Positions 34,859-47,300 of a stretch of 64,000 nt of DNA are shown here, in pieces (within the stretch, counting starts at the first letter, position 1; each line of letters opens with the position of its first letter). This DNA comes from Abelmoschus esculentus. Taxonomy: Eukaryota > Streptophyta > Magnoliopsida > Malvales > Malvaceae. The notes beneath the pieces were generated by a model. The model was not told the DNA's origin, did not search any database, and saw only the letters and a list, made by a program, of their open reading frames with translations. Both the position numbers and the translations under genes were made by a program. The DNA lies in the NCBI GenBank assembly GCA_035048815.1, contig JAUCBN010000014.1:19141501-19205500 (forward strand), written 5' to 3'.

Positions 34859-36000
34859 TGATTCGCACACACTTTTATCAAGTAATTAAAAGAAAAAAGA
34901 AAGAGAATCAAAGGTTTTGAAACCCTAGCTCGTTGAGCAACTCCCAATCCAATCCATGCTCAATCTTATACAGATTTAGAAGAAACCCAGATTAGCAAAT
35001 ACCCAATTAATGGACCCCCTTTTTTGCAATTCAACCGTAGGCTCGATTCTGCAGAGGAAAATTGAAGAAAGTTCACGATGAGTTGGAGAAGGAAAAGGCG
35101 GTGGCTACGAGGTTTGCCACTTTGTTAGCAGCGACAATTGGGTTCTGATCCTCAAAGGGATGAGATTGGAGGATGTTAGATCACTGGTTTCGGGGTTCGA
35201 TATGATGTGGAAGACCATGAATTTAAGCGGCGGCTAAGTAAGGTAATAAAAAAAAAAAAACAGAGGATCGACAAAAGGAGAAACTCAGAAAAAGACAAGA
35301 ACAAGGACAGGATAGTCGGTTTTGTGCACCCCCAATAAGTCATTGACTATCACAAAATCAAGAATCTCACTAAAGAGAATTCCAACATCATCGTTGTGTG
35401 ATTAATTAGGTGTATTAAATTAATTTTTCGTTGTTTAATTAAAAATACTAAATAAATAAACAATTTTATTATTTTATTTTCATGTTAATGATGTTTATCT
35501 TTTACTTGTCGATAGTTGTCTTGTGTTTGTTCGTATGTATATTCTATTCTTTATTATTCAATAAAACAGTTTAAAAAATCTTGTTTATGAAATTAAAAAT
35601 TACATTATTAGTGTACAAAATAACAATCTAAAATATCAAAACAATTCACTTTTATTATGTTAGAGATAAAGAAAAAGTAAACTTAAAACCCAGAAGAAAA
35701 AGGGTGTCTTTGGTTGGGGATTTAAAGGAAGTATTGCGGCTCCTGGTGCTGTAATAAAAAAATATGAACAATCTTAGGATGTTCCTTTAGTGAACTTCAT
35801 TCTGATTTCTGAGGATGTTCCATTTTATGACAGTGCAATGGAATTCTTTATTATGAAAACACAATTGTTAAAAAGGAGAGAAACAAATACGCTGAAAAAA
35901 CAAGAATTTCAAACAAAATTTTCTAAAATAAATGCTGCTGCCATGCAACATTATGCAGCAAGCAACAAATCCTCTTTCCCAACCTTTCTTGTTTTCCCTT
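34859..36000. other. PEX16 leader/promoter and GET3 downstream flank
   Basis: The first 400 bases hold the PEX16 5' leader and promoter. The rest is AT-rich. A plus-strand frame at 35790-36113 overlaps the GET3 last exon and is a shadow. No further gene seen. Confidence 0.55.
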
Positions 36001-37893
36001 TCAGAGATTCCCGAGTTCAGCTTCAGCCTCATCCAACTGTTCCTTTAACCGCGACAGTTTTCGCTGTAGCTCTTCCGATGTTCCCTTTCCGCGGGACGGT
36101 TCATACGGTGTGATAAAATGGCGAGAAAATTTTTTCAGAGCTTCAACCCCAGTAACCTTTTATAACCATGTAACAATATTTAGAGCATATATGCAATAGT
36201 AATTTGTATCCTAGATGCAGGAATATCGAATTTCTCCATAGCTTAAGTAAAATTTTCGGACCAAGTATGTTTGTGCTCACCTCGTTTGGCAGCAGTGGTA
36301 GCTTAGTGATATGAAAGTCATCATACAACATGAAAAACTGATCGAGGTACTTTTGTTGCATCCGCATTCGAGCTTTTAACAGCTTGGATTCGACATCTTA
36401 AATTGAAAAAAACAGACAGATCAGTGGTAAGCGTTTCATTCGAGCAACAATTCCAGTGGGACATGACAGAAGAAAATGATGGCATAGTGAGAAAGTAAGC
36501 ATTACCTTCATCATCATACAGTACTTGGTTAATGATAATATTATGTGTATCTATCTCAAACTTGGTGAGTTCCTGCACCAATCTCTCTGTTTCATAGAGA
36601 GATAGGAACTCCGGAATGCAAACGCAGACGAAGGTTGTCAAGTCCTGCACAAATGAAGCATTGGCAGGGCATTGCAAGAAACTTCGATCGAGATCGAAGG
36701 AAAGCAGGATACTTGTAAGTTGTAAAAGATTAATAGAGTGGTGTGCCTTACCGGGTCTTTGAACTGCTTATTAACTTGTTCAATCACATTTTTCATGCCT
36801 TCAAGCCTCCCCACAATGGCATCCTCCCCAAATTCATCTTCAACCCCCAAAATACGAGTCATCTGCAATGACGAGTTTCCAACTTGATGAGCATGTACAT
36901 AAAGAAAATGAACTAGGAATCGATAACATGATGAACCAACACATGAGCAATGAAAGGAATCTATGTAATAGACCGGAGACGAACTTAGGAGACAAGATAG
37001 AAAGAACTGATCTCTTGACACAACAAGGCTAATGTGAAATTGTATTGTATCACCCGTAGGCTCATTGTTTGCAGAGAATTGTTGAAGAGTCATACCTGAC
37101 TCAATAAACCACCAAATTTGTTTTTCAGCGACATCATTTTCTCAAGCCCCTTCTCTAAGGTAGCCGGAAACTGTAAAAGCCGAAGTGTATGTCCGGTCGG
37201 GGCAGTGTCGAACACAATGCATGAATAATCCATTGTCTGCACCAGTCTGCAGTGAAGAAAACATTGAAGACAACAATTGATCAAAAGGTGCACGGGAAAC
37301 AGAAGAAAAAGGTGACAAAGCATCAAATAGAATACAACAGATTTGTTACTTGAGCATCTCCCCAAAGCTCATGGCCTCATCGATTCCTGGAATCGCATTA
37401 GCCAAGTCAGAAAACAAACCATCCATTCCTTCAGCTACAAAATCATCATTTTCCACGGTAGGATCCACCTCCTATGGACAAAGAAATTGAAGAAACAAAC
37501 AAACATCCACGACAATCACCACAGGCACACGTCATACTGTAAATGTTCTAACAACACAGAATCCATCACTGGATTACAAACACCATGCAAACCTAAAGTA
37601 TGAACCCGGAAACGAAAACCAAAACAAAATACCATGGCATATAGATTCTTGAAGCCATAGACCAAAGTGGGGATCTTAGTGAATCTCTGCTGAAAAGCAT
37701 CGCTGAGATTATGAGCAGGGTCGGTGGATATAATCAGGACAGAGGGTCGAACCCGAGCCAAGAGCATGGAAATAATGGAGCTACAAGTGGTCTTACCCAC
37801 ACCTCCTTTGCCACCAACGAAAACCCACTTAAGGGTGTCTTGTTCCAATACGTTATGAATAGTTGATTCTGGTATATCTTCACTGTCTCCCAT
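36001..37893 (-). CDS. GET3: ATPase GET3/ASNA1 (tail-anchored protein targeting)
   Basis: Seven exons on the minus strand (37633-37893, 37350-37471, 37096-37246, 36752-36862, 36506-36644, 36281-36396, 36001-36156) join in phase to 351 codons plus stop. Features in order: deviant P-loop GGKGGVGKTTCSS, switch I STDPAHNLSDAF, A-loop DTAPTGHTLRLLQFP, and helical client-binding segments (LEKMMSLKNKFGGLL and EDEFGEDAIVGRLEGMK). NQVLYDDE precedes the segment ESKLLKARMRMQQKYLDQF. The fungal/animal zinc-binding Cys-x-x-Cys expected there is absent; I recall the plant cytosolic GET3a clade also lacks it. It is a homodimeric cytosolic ATPase that hands tail-anchored proteins to the ER receptor. Length, lack of a transit peptide and C-terminus (EEL, then AEAELGNL) fit cytosolic GET3a rather than the plastid or mitochondrial forms. 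Confidence 0.95.
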
Positions 37894-38700
37894 CTTTGTT
37901 TAAACAAAGATTTCCCTTTTCTTCTTTTGTTTAATCGAAGGAGTTATTTGCTCATCAGGAGTTGTGCCCAAGCAACGTCTGAACGATTCTAAGGACAAGC
38001 GTACACCACGCCTTTCAGATCCTTAATCTTATTGTGTCACCTTAAAAATATATAGTTTGTTATGTGATTTTCAATTAAAAACAATACCACTTGTATTTTT
38101 TTTTAAATGTAAAAATTTAAAATTTATTTAGATTTATGTCACAATATGTAAAAATACATGTAATGGAATAATTTAAGAATATGTAAATTATGTAATCAAA
38201 TTTTACATCTATGACTGAAAAACAGTAACTAGTTTGTTAAGATTTTGATTTCATTTATACTTGTTGTAAATTTAATTACTTTGGCCAACGATCTTGGAAG
38301 TGGCTGTCAGGAAGAGCAAGTGGAAGTTCATACATGAAGCATTACCTGTATGAAAGATGGGTGTGGATGCAGTGCCACCAAGGTTAGGTTAGGTTAGGAC
38401 ATCCATGACCCAGCTAATCTCCTCCTCCGATGGTTGGTTGTGTCATTTTTTCAGCTATCCAACTTGAGGAATATACTCATTACTCACCACCTTGAATGAC
38501 AATCAACATGGTGCTTTGTAGAAGAATTCTCTGCACCAGACGTTAAAATTGATCGAATGATGAGCGTCGTTGATGTTGTCGGGTCGATGCCAAGTTTTCG
38601 GTGTCTCTGGTTAAGCTGTGTTGACATGCTACCTGTTCCAAGATAAAAAGGCTTAAATAATATCGAATACATTGTAAAAGCTAGATTTGCTAAACAAGTA
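37894..38700. other. Divergent region between GET3 and tRNA-Lys
   Basis: GET3 leader and promoter, then AT-rich sequence. A short AGGTT repeat runs at 38381-38398. A minus-strand frame at 38484-38672 has no recognisable features. No gene is supported. Confidence 0.5.
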
Positions 38701-38773
38701 GCCCGTCTAGCTCAGTCGGTAGAGCGCAAGGCTCTTAACCTTGTGGTCGTGGGTTCGAGCCCCACGGTGGGCG
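38701..38773 (+). tRNA. tRNA-Lys (CTT)
   Basis: A complete 73-nt cloverleaf. The acceptor stem is GCCCGTC paired with GGTGGGC (one G-T pair). The D arm contains TAGCTCAGTCGGTAGA (A box). The anticodon stem CAAGG/CCTTG closes the loop CTCTTAA with anticodon CTT. The T arm has GGTTCGAGCCCC (B box). There is no intron and no encoded CCA, as expected for a nuclear plant tRNA. It is transcribed by RNA polymerase III with T-run terminators just downstream. Confidence 0.97.
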
Positions 38774-41425
38774 ACTTTGTTTTTGACTTTTTTCACGCGC
38801 GTGACAAATCTATTTTCTGTGAAGAGTGGGCTTCGCTCCTATCTTCCAATGTTTGGGAAGAATAAAGGTCTTATCGCTACAAGCCTTGTAAGTAAATATT
38901 TTTAAATAATTTAATATAATTTTTAAAAATTCATAAATTATAATTTTAAAGTTAAAATTATGAAACTTTAATACATTTAAAAAAATCAAAGATTATTTTT
39001 ATTTTTTTAAAACTAGCACTTAAGAATTTTAAAGAACTAAAATGATTATAATTATAATTGAAGGGCCAAATAAATATTAACCAATAACTTAATATAACAT
39101 GTCATCCGACATGTACGAGATAATGTCAGAAATTTTAATAATTTAATTTTTTATAACTTTAAAAAAATTAACCATTAAAAATTAGGAAAGTTAATTTAAA
39201 AAGTCTACGATTATTATAAGCTTTTAAATTTTTAAAATAAAAAATAAATATTTAATTTTTTCTGCACTCAACTAATTTTTTATATTTTAAATGTTTGTTA
39301 ATTTATTTTCCGATCAATATTAATGAATGTTAAATTTAATATTTTTAAATTTATTAATATAATATATCGTATTATATTGATATTTTTATATTTTTAAATA
39401 AAAATATTTTATTTAATTTATTTAAAAGTTTAAAAAATTTAAATTATAAAAAATAATTTAAAAAATACAAAAATCACATGACAGAATTAATAAACATTTT
39501 AAATTAATTTATTTATTGTAACCTTAATTAAATAAAAAATAAAAGTTTAATGAATATTATTTCAAAAGTTGAAAGACTTTGTTTTCAAAGTCAATAGCTT
39601 GTTTGGATAGGATTACTTGCGGCAGCCTTTGAACAGCCTCCAAATTCCAAAGCAAACAACCTCAACCATCTACAACATATGGATAAGGCCGCAAGGGCGA
39701 TGACGCACGGGACAGCCGCAGTATTTGCCATGCCTTGAGTTGCGTGTTCACTGCCGTTAAGACACCGCCTTGACCTTAAATTCCCGATATATCCTTACAG
39801 GACAAACTCGTTTTCATTCTTTTGAGTAAATTACATGAGAGATCACTGAATTTTGCTAAGATGATTGTCTTAGCAAATAAAGTTTCAAAAACTAAAAAAT
39901 GTCATTAAGATTTTTTGAACATTACAAAATCATCACCATGCCGTGCCAATTATAGTAAAACTTGATCATTTTAAGGAAAAAAATTGATAAAATTTTAAGG
40001 TATAAAGATAATTTTAACCTTTAACGTTTATAATTTTTATTATTTTGGCCATTATTCTGTTTTTGGGAATTAATTAATTTTTTAAGATAAAATTTTGATT
40101 CTATCGTAGTCGGGGTTGAAAATATTTAGTATCCTTTTATTTTAAAATTAATTAATTTTTTAATATTTTATTAGAATTTTAATTGTTTTATATTAAAATT
40201 ATATTTCATATATATATATGTATGTATTTGATAGGTTAGATGTCATTTGATTTAAAATATATTATCGTATGCATGTGACATGTTATCATTATTAGATTTT
40301 TAACGGACCAATTATCATGTTAGTTAAAAAATAAGCTATTTGTCAAAAAGATATAGGTTAAGGGCTAAATTTATCAAAAAAAATGAATAAGGGCCAAAAC
40401 GATAAAAATTATAAACATTAAGGGTTAAAATTATCTTTATGCCAAATTTTAATAGCCGTTTTATAACTTTACGGTGACCGTTTTGTAATAATTTATAAAT
40501 TTGAATTGCGCAAAAAATCAATTTTATTATAAAAGGGGGAAAAAGCCCATGGATTTGAAGCCAGAATCATCGGGCGCTTCCCTCGGTACTCTTCTCTCTC
40601 TTTCTTTGTTTTCCTTGTATGTGGGTGCTTAATGAATAGACCAAAACCTTGTGGTTTGATTGATTCGCTGTGTTCTGAGCTGTAAGAAGAAGAAAAGAGA
40701 AAAGTTTGCTTGTCTTTGTCTGAATGTTCTGTTGTTCTTATTGCTGTAGTTGGTACTTGTTAGAAATATTTGTTTTTGTGTATATTTTGGTTTGTGTTCT
40801 GCTCTATGATTGTTGTTGTCTTGTTTGATTTGTTGGGTTTTTAGGGGTTCTCCAATCTGAGTGAGTTGGATTTCGATGATTTGAATATGTGATTCCTTTG
40901 TGAATTTGTACCTTCTTTTCTGTCATGGTGATATGGCCTGTTTGGTTGATAGGAAATTGGAGGAAATGAAGTGAGAAAGTAAAAATTAAATCGGATTCTC
41001 GTTATTGTATGGAATGATTTTGAAAATAAGCAAAACCATAGGTACTAGACACATCTAATCTTGTTTTTCAGCAAATTATTTGTTCAAAACTTGTGTTTTC
41101 TTTTGTAAGCAAAAAAACTTCAGACAGCATAGTGAATTTGTTAGAAGAATTTGATGCTTTCCAGTGCCTTACATTTTATAGAGTTCCCCGAATGAGTAAG
41201 CTATTACTTAGAACGTCCATGTAATTTAGGAATTGCAAATTTGTTTTTATAGAAAGAACTGGTAAAGAATGTTTGCATGAATGACTCTACACATGTTTTC
41301 TATAGGTTCTTCGTCTTTGGCCGATAATGTTGGCTTCGATTAGTTCCTTACACTCGACCGGTAGACCCATAAGCTCATGTTAATATGTCGTTTTCGTGAC
41401 TTTTCAGGTGTCTTTTAGATAGAAG
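38774..41425. other. AT-rich spacer and PEX11 leader
   Basis: To about 40530 the DNA is very AT-rich apart from a GC-richer island at 39590-39800 of unknown nature. From about 40540 the composition changes to a CT-rich leader; a probable first non-coding exon ends with a donor at about 40587 and splices to about 41409, just before the PEX11 ATG. No other gene seen. Confidence 0.5.
38780..38793 (+). terminator. RNA polymerase III terminator of tRNA-Lys
   Basis: TTTTT at 38780-38784, a few bases after the tRNA 3' end, with a backup run of six T at 38788-38793. Confidence 0.8.
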
Positions 41426-42857
41426 ATGAGTACACTGGATGCAACTAGAGCAGAACTTGCTCTTATAGTTTTGTATTTGAATAAGGCTGAAGCAAGGGAT
41501 AAGATATGCAGAGCTATACAGTATGGTTCGAAATTCATAAGTAACGGGAAACCCGGCACAGCCCAAAATGTTGACAAATCAACCAGCTTGGCTCGGAAAG
41601 TTTTCCGTCTTTTTAAGGTTATCTCACTGTGCCTAATACTAAAAATGACAAGTTGGTTTGTGTAGTACAAAGGGTGAAGTATCTCCAGGAACAGTATTCA
41701 CTCATTTGTTTCTCCCTGTCTTTTGTTTTTGTTTATGAGTTGTAGAACACATCTCTCATAAGTCATAACACGAAACAAATACATCGTACTACATAAGGCA
41801 TCTGGTTTCGAACTTAAATTTTTACTCTATTGTTTTTATTTATTATTGTAGCTTGATTCTTGTCTTTAACTGCGGATTTTGCAGTTTGTCAATGATTTGC
41901 ATGGTCTTATCAGCCCAATTCCTCAAGGAACTCCCCTCCCACTTGTTCTGCTGGGAAAGGTTTGATGAACTTCCATTTCTATGAAATTTCCTATCCACCT
42001 TACTTGGTTAATTAACGCCGCTTTGTGTATCACTTAAATGCTTTTTTTCAGTCCAAAAATGCATTGTTGTCAACTTTCTTGTTTCTCGATCAAATCGTCT
42101 GGCTTGGTAGGACAGGCATTTATAAGGTATGCTAATATGGTATATACATCATTTTTCTGTTCCATTTGATTTGTTTGTCTTGGTTTATATATAATGTTAA
42201 CGCAGAGAAAACCATTTACAGAACAAAGAAAGAACCGAGCTGATTGGCCGAATATCACTTTTCTGTTGGATGGGTTCTTCATTCTGTACCACCTTGGTTG
42301 AGGTTTGTTGCTATTCTCTTCATTAGTTTGACCTACAACTTGGTTATACTTACGATGTTTCATTAGCTATATACACATATACCGTCTTTTTTATCAGCTT
42401 GGGGAGCTCGGAAGGTTATCTAAATCAATGAAAAGGTTGGAAAAGAACCTTAAGGACAGTGATAAGTACCAGGTATCATGACCGTGTGCATCTAAAATGT
42501 TGTTTTTCTCAAGTGTCCTTATAATCTGTCATATATATACACAGAATGATGAATACCGTGCGAAGCTCCAAAAATCAAATGAGAGGACTTTAGCTCTTGT
42601 TAAAGCAGGAATGGATATCGTGGTAGCGGTTGGCCTTCTTCAATTGGCACCTAAGAAAGTCACCCCTCGTGTAACCGGAGCCCTTGGATTCGCTACGTCT
42701 CTCATCTCATGTTATCAGGTATTTGATTCCATGCATTTAGTCTTTTAGACCGAACCTCATCACCTAAGAAATTGGTTGGATTCTTACTGATGTCGGATTG
42801 TGCTGTGTGTTGCACTTGCAGTTGCTTCCATCCCCACCCAAATCCAAGGTAAACTGA
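41426..42857 (+). CDS. PEX11: Peroxisomal membrane protein 11 (PEX11C/D/E type)
   Basis: Seven coding exons (41426-41617, 41885-41959, 42052-42126, 42222-42302, 42398-42472, 42545-42718, 42822-42857) join in phase to 235 codons plus stop, the size of the plant PEX11C/D/E group. The product starts MSTLDATRAELALIVLYLNK and contains EARDKICRAIQYGSKF, SLARKVFRLFKFVNDLHGL, LPLVLLGKSKNALLSTF, FLDQIVWLGRTGIY and a C-terminal membrane segment (VTGALGFATSLISCYQ). An amphipathic helix in the N-terminal half is the part that tubulates membrane. PEX11 proteins drive peroxisome elongation and proliferation before fission. The C-terminus ends KSKVN; the C/D/E group often carries a basic C-terminal tail. 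The coding start is preceded by a probable leader intron with a small upstream frame. Confidence 0.96.
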
Positions 42858-43102
42858 AGTGGGAAGTTCTGATTTGCTCAACAAGCTCGAATGTAATCCG
42901 AATAAGTTGGTATTAGTACAAGCTTTGAAGCATGTCCACCTGGGGTGACCTGGAAATCCTTTTCCTGTTTAGCTCCATTGTTGTTGCATTTCTTTCAGGC
43001 TAAACAAAATAATATACTAATATACATTAGTGTCATTTCTTCACATTTATGAATTGAAGTAGCCTACATTGTATGACAAATTTGATTACGTTTACTTTAC
43101 TT

Positions 43103-43105
<3 letters not shown>

Positions 43106-43133
<28 letters not shown>
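43106..43133. repeat. (AT)n microsatellite
   Basis: About 28 bases of uninterrupted AT dinucleotide. Probably length-variable between individuals. Confidence 0.9.
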
Positions 43134-43306
43134 GACAATATAATCCGAATTCGATTCGATCGGAAAAAGAAATTCGATCCAAATCCAATTAAAAAAATTT
43201 GAATCCGAATTCAAAAAATAATATGTTTGAGTCTTAATAAAAGGTGTATATGTTATTGTATTGTCATGATCTGATTCAAATTCAATATAAATCTGTATCT
43301 ATATAT

Positions 43307-43376
43307 AAAATCAAATAAAAATATTTAAAAATTTTGGATTTAAAATCAAATAAAAATATTTAAAAATTTTGGATTT
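43307..43376. repeat. Two tandem copies of a 35-bp AT-rich unit
   Basis: The unit begins AAAATCAAATAAAAATATTT and ends TTTTGGATTT. Copies at 43307-43341 and 43342-43376 look identical, indicating a recent local duplication. Confidence 0.85.
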
Positions 43377-44221
43377 AAAAAATTTGAGTTATTATTTTAA
43401 TTTGTTTTATATTAAATAATAGTATTTATTGAGATTTATTTGTACAATTATTTGTTTGATAAAATTAAATTATATTGATAATAATATTAATTGAAACAAA
43501 AATTTGACTCGCAAAATTCTATAATTATAATTTGTACCGTCAAACATTATATAATAAATTACACTGTAATTATACTCTATCGGTTAAACATACCATTTCT
43601 TTTATATATTAACATTGTATTACCCAGGCACACCCAAATTAATAATTATTATTAAGAACCCGACAACCCAAATCTTATAATCAATATATACTATTTGACT
43701 GACATACATAATCTATTTAGCCATCAATTTATATCTTACAAGAAAACATTAGGTAAGAGTATTAGAGGACCCATTTCTATAATATTTTAAATATATAAAT
43801 TTAAATTTAATTATTATTAGCTAATGGATTCTTATTTAATGTAGAACGGGGATTTAGAAACTTTGAAATATTAAATTAAATTCATATTTGTGTAATTTAT
43901 TAATTTTATTTATAGACCTTGTTCAGGCATTATTTAAAAAAATAGTCCAATTATTAATATTAGAATCAATACAAATTTGATCAACGCATAAATATTTTTT
44001 TGAATAAGTTAATAGTGATTTTTAGTAGTATCTGTTTTAAAATATAATTTTCATCATTTGACTCAACGCATAAATATTTTAACCCTCTAGGATCAAAAAT
44101 AATACTTATGGACTATTTTAAAAATAATTTGATTATTACCATAATTTTAAAAATAATTTGACTGTTACCATAAATGATTACGTGTAATTAACCCTAAAAT
44201 ATAACGAAACAACCAGCGGGC

Positions 44222-44231
44222 TTATATATAG
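44222..44231 (+). promoter_or_regulatory. TATA box of the PMT gene
   Basis: TTATATATAG lies about 70-80 bases before the ATG at 44301, a good plant TATA box in a slightly GC-richer context. Confidence 0.6.
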
Positions 44232-44300
44232 GCTTGTCTTAGTTTAGAGTCTTGTCCGCGTCTTTTCATTGTCTGAAGGAAGCTTAGTTTGTGTTCGTCA

Positions 44301-47300
44301 ATGGCCGGAACAAGACATCTCTCCCAAACTGCGTTGTTCAACACCAAAAAATCCAAACTTTACTCTCTCACTCTCATCGCCATTCTCTGCACAACTTTTT
44401 ACTTTATTGGAATATGGCAACACGCCTTAGGCCCTGTCCCCAACTCCACCGTCGCCAGCGCTGGCATCCACTCCTCCGTCCCTTGCCATTCCCTCCCAAC
44501 CACCAAACTCGATTTCATGCCCCACCACCTCCCCTCCGATCCATCTCCCACCACGGAGATGCCTGCCCCCCGCTTCCCTCCTTGTGATCCTTCCTTCTCC
44601 GAATACACCCCGTGCGAGGACGCTAAAAGATCACTCAAGTTCGACAGGGACATGCTCATTTACAGGGAGCGGCACTGTCCCGAAAAGAACGAGCTGTTAA
44701 AGTGTCGGATACCGGCTCCCTACGGTTACAAGGTTCCTTTTAGATGGCCTGAGAGTAGAGAGTTCGCATGGTTCGCTAACGCGCCGCACGAAGAGTTGGT
44801 CGTCGAGAAAAAGAACCAGAATTGGATTAAGGTCGAAGGGGATCGGTTCAGATTCCCCGGCGGCGGCACCATGTTCCCAAATGGAGCCGATGCTTATATT
44901 GATGATATTGACAAGTTGATCAATCTCAAAGATGGCTCCATAAGGACCGCCATTGACACCGGTTGCGGGGTACGTACGTTTCTATTCACCATCCTCTTTT
45001 TTTAGCGTTCATGTTTAATCTTTTTCCATAAATCAAACATTGGGTAGTCGACTCAGTGTCGAACCGTGTTGAAAGGGTCGAAATTCTTCTTTTTCTGGTT
45101 TTGACCTGTTTGGAGAGATGGAAAATTTGAGGAAATAGAAATTAATTGGTGGGAGGTGATTGATCCTGTAAATTATTCGTTTGGTAGTTTCCTTTTGTTA
45201 TGCTTGAAGTATATGGAAATAATCTTTCAAACAGATAATTTTTATAATTAAAAGGAAAGAAAAAACTGAGATTCGGAGTATAATCGGGGACAGTAATAAA
45301 GGAAAAATTATATCATGGGTTAGTCTTACCACGAACCGACCAATAAAAACTACACATCTTTCCATGAATGTAATAAGTGATTTTGCACTTGAAAAATAAT
45401 GTGTATAGTTTTTATTGGTTGATTTCATGAATGATATGGTGGGACTGACCCGTGATATAATTTCTCGTAATTAAGAGGATTTATAATTTTAAATAGGTTT
45501 CTATGCGGATGCTTGTTGCAGGATAAATTATATAAATATAGTTTTATTTTTTTCTACAAAATATGGTATTTATTATTTTAATTCTCAAAATATAGTATAT
45601 ACTGTAGTATTATTAAAGCATTATAATATTTACCATATTTTAAAGTTAAAATGATAAATAAAAAATTTAAATAAAAATTGGGTTGTTGTGTTTAGGTGAT
45701 AAAGTCAAACATCTATTTTACCAACTGCATATGGTTTTCTTAGGCAAATCTGTGCTACGTTTTCAATGTTAGAAGTCTTCTTTTTCAGGTAAAGTGGTTC
45801 CACCAATAACAAACCATTGTTTAGGGACCATTTTCGTCTGAGAGACGTAATTAGTTAGATCATGCACTAATCTTAATTATAATGTTAATATCCAAATCAA
45901 CAAAGACAGATCTGAAGGTTTGGTTTTCCTATTATTTGAAAATGAATTCAACACTTTCCGTCATTTAATTAAATGTGTTTTTAATCTTATTAAGTTATTT
46001 TCGAGCTCAATAAATCTATATTTAAAAATATTAAGATAGATTCTCGTAAAACAAGAATCACATTATTTTTTAATTAATGTAAATTAAGTTAACTTTGAAT
46101 CGAGTTGAATCAATTGCTTCAGGTTGCTAGTTGGGGAGCCTACCTATTATCAAGGAACATCCTAGCAGTGTCATTTGCACCAAGAGACACCCATGTGTCT
46201 CAAGTGCAATTCGCTCTGGAACGAGGAGTCCCTGCTTTGATCGGAGTCATTGCTTCCATTAGACTCCCTTACCCTTCAAGAGCTTTCGATATGGCACATT
46301 GCTCTCGTTGCCTCATCCCTTGGGGGGAATATGGTAAAACCTCGACTCGGTCATTTTATTTTATCGTGATTACGAACATAACATAAATTATTATTTTCCG
46401 TAATAATTATTGTTATACAATGACCGCTATTTGAATTCCTATATAGTTTTTGCCTTTTGCTCCAGTCCTAAACTGTTTGTTGATTACTATTTCATGGCCA
46501 GATGGTCTTTATTTAATCGAGGTTGATCGAATCCTACGTCCCGGTGGGTACTGGATTCTGTCTGGACCACCGATCAACTGGCAAAAACATTGGAAAGGAT
46601 GGAATCGAACGGCTAATGATCTTCGACGAGAACAATCTGGAATCGAGGCCGTGACCAAAACCCTGTGCTGGAAAAAAATTATACAGAAAGGTGATCTCGC
46701 CATTTGGCAGAAACCCATCAATCATATCCATTGCAAAGCCAACAGGAAGGTTTCCAAGCAACCAAGATTTTGCCAGTCTCAAAACCCCGACACAGCATGG
46801 TCAGTATCATTCCTTTTCCATTACAATCTGTGCGTGTTGAATAAATTCAAGCAGATTTGACTTGTTAGTGGAGAAAAGAATTGCTTTCAACATCAAAAAG
46901 CAAATTCTTTCCCTTTGCTAGAAAAAAAAACATTGTGCAGGAGCTATCACTTGTCACTTAGTTTAAGTATCTTTCAGACACAACTTTTTCCTTGTTAAAA
47001 TAAAGTTTCAATCTTTTTCATTGTAAGAAAAAACCCTTAGTTTAGAATAAGAAAAAGACTTTTAGATTTTATGATTTTGTGGAGCAGGTACACAAAATTG
47101 GAGAAATGTCTAACCCCATTGCCTGAAGTATCTGATGCAAAGGAAGTTGCAGGTGGACAACTACCGAAATGGCCCCAGAGGCTGAATGCAATCCCTCCAA
47201 GAATCAGCAGTGGAAGTTTAACAGGAATTACAGAGAACATGTTTGTGGAAAACACTGAGCTATGGAAGAAGAGAGTAGAATATTATAAGAAAATCGACTA

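Larger units (their letters stand above)
42858..44300. other. AT-rich intergenic DNA upstream of the PMT gene
   Basis: Contains an AT dinucleotide run (43106-43133), a degenerate region with CCGAATTCGATTCGATC words, and two tandem copies of a 35-bp unit (43307-43341 and 43342-43376). The last 80 bases are the PMT core promoter. No gene is supported. Confidence 0.55.

Noticed and set aside
35790..36113. 107-codon plus-strand frame
   Set aside because: It overlaps the antisense of the GET3 last exon and its 3' flank; a shadow frame.
38701..38773. SINE head instead of a real tRNA
   Set aside because: All four stems pair, the anticodon loop is perfect and polymerase III terminators follow at once, so it is a genuine tRNA gene.
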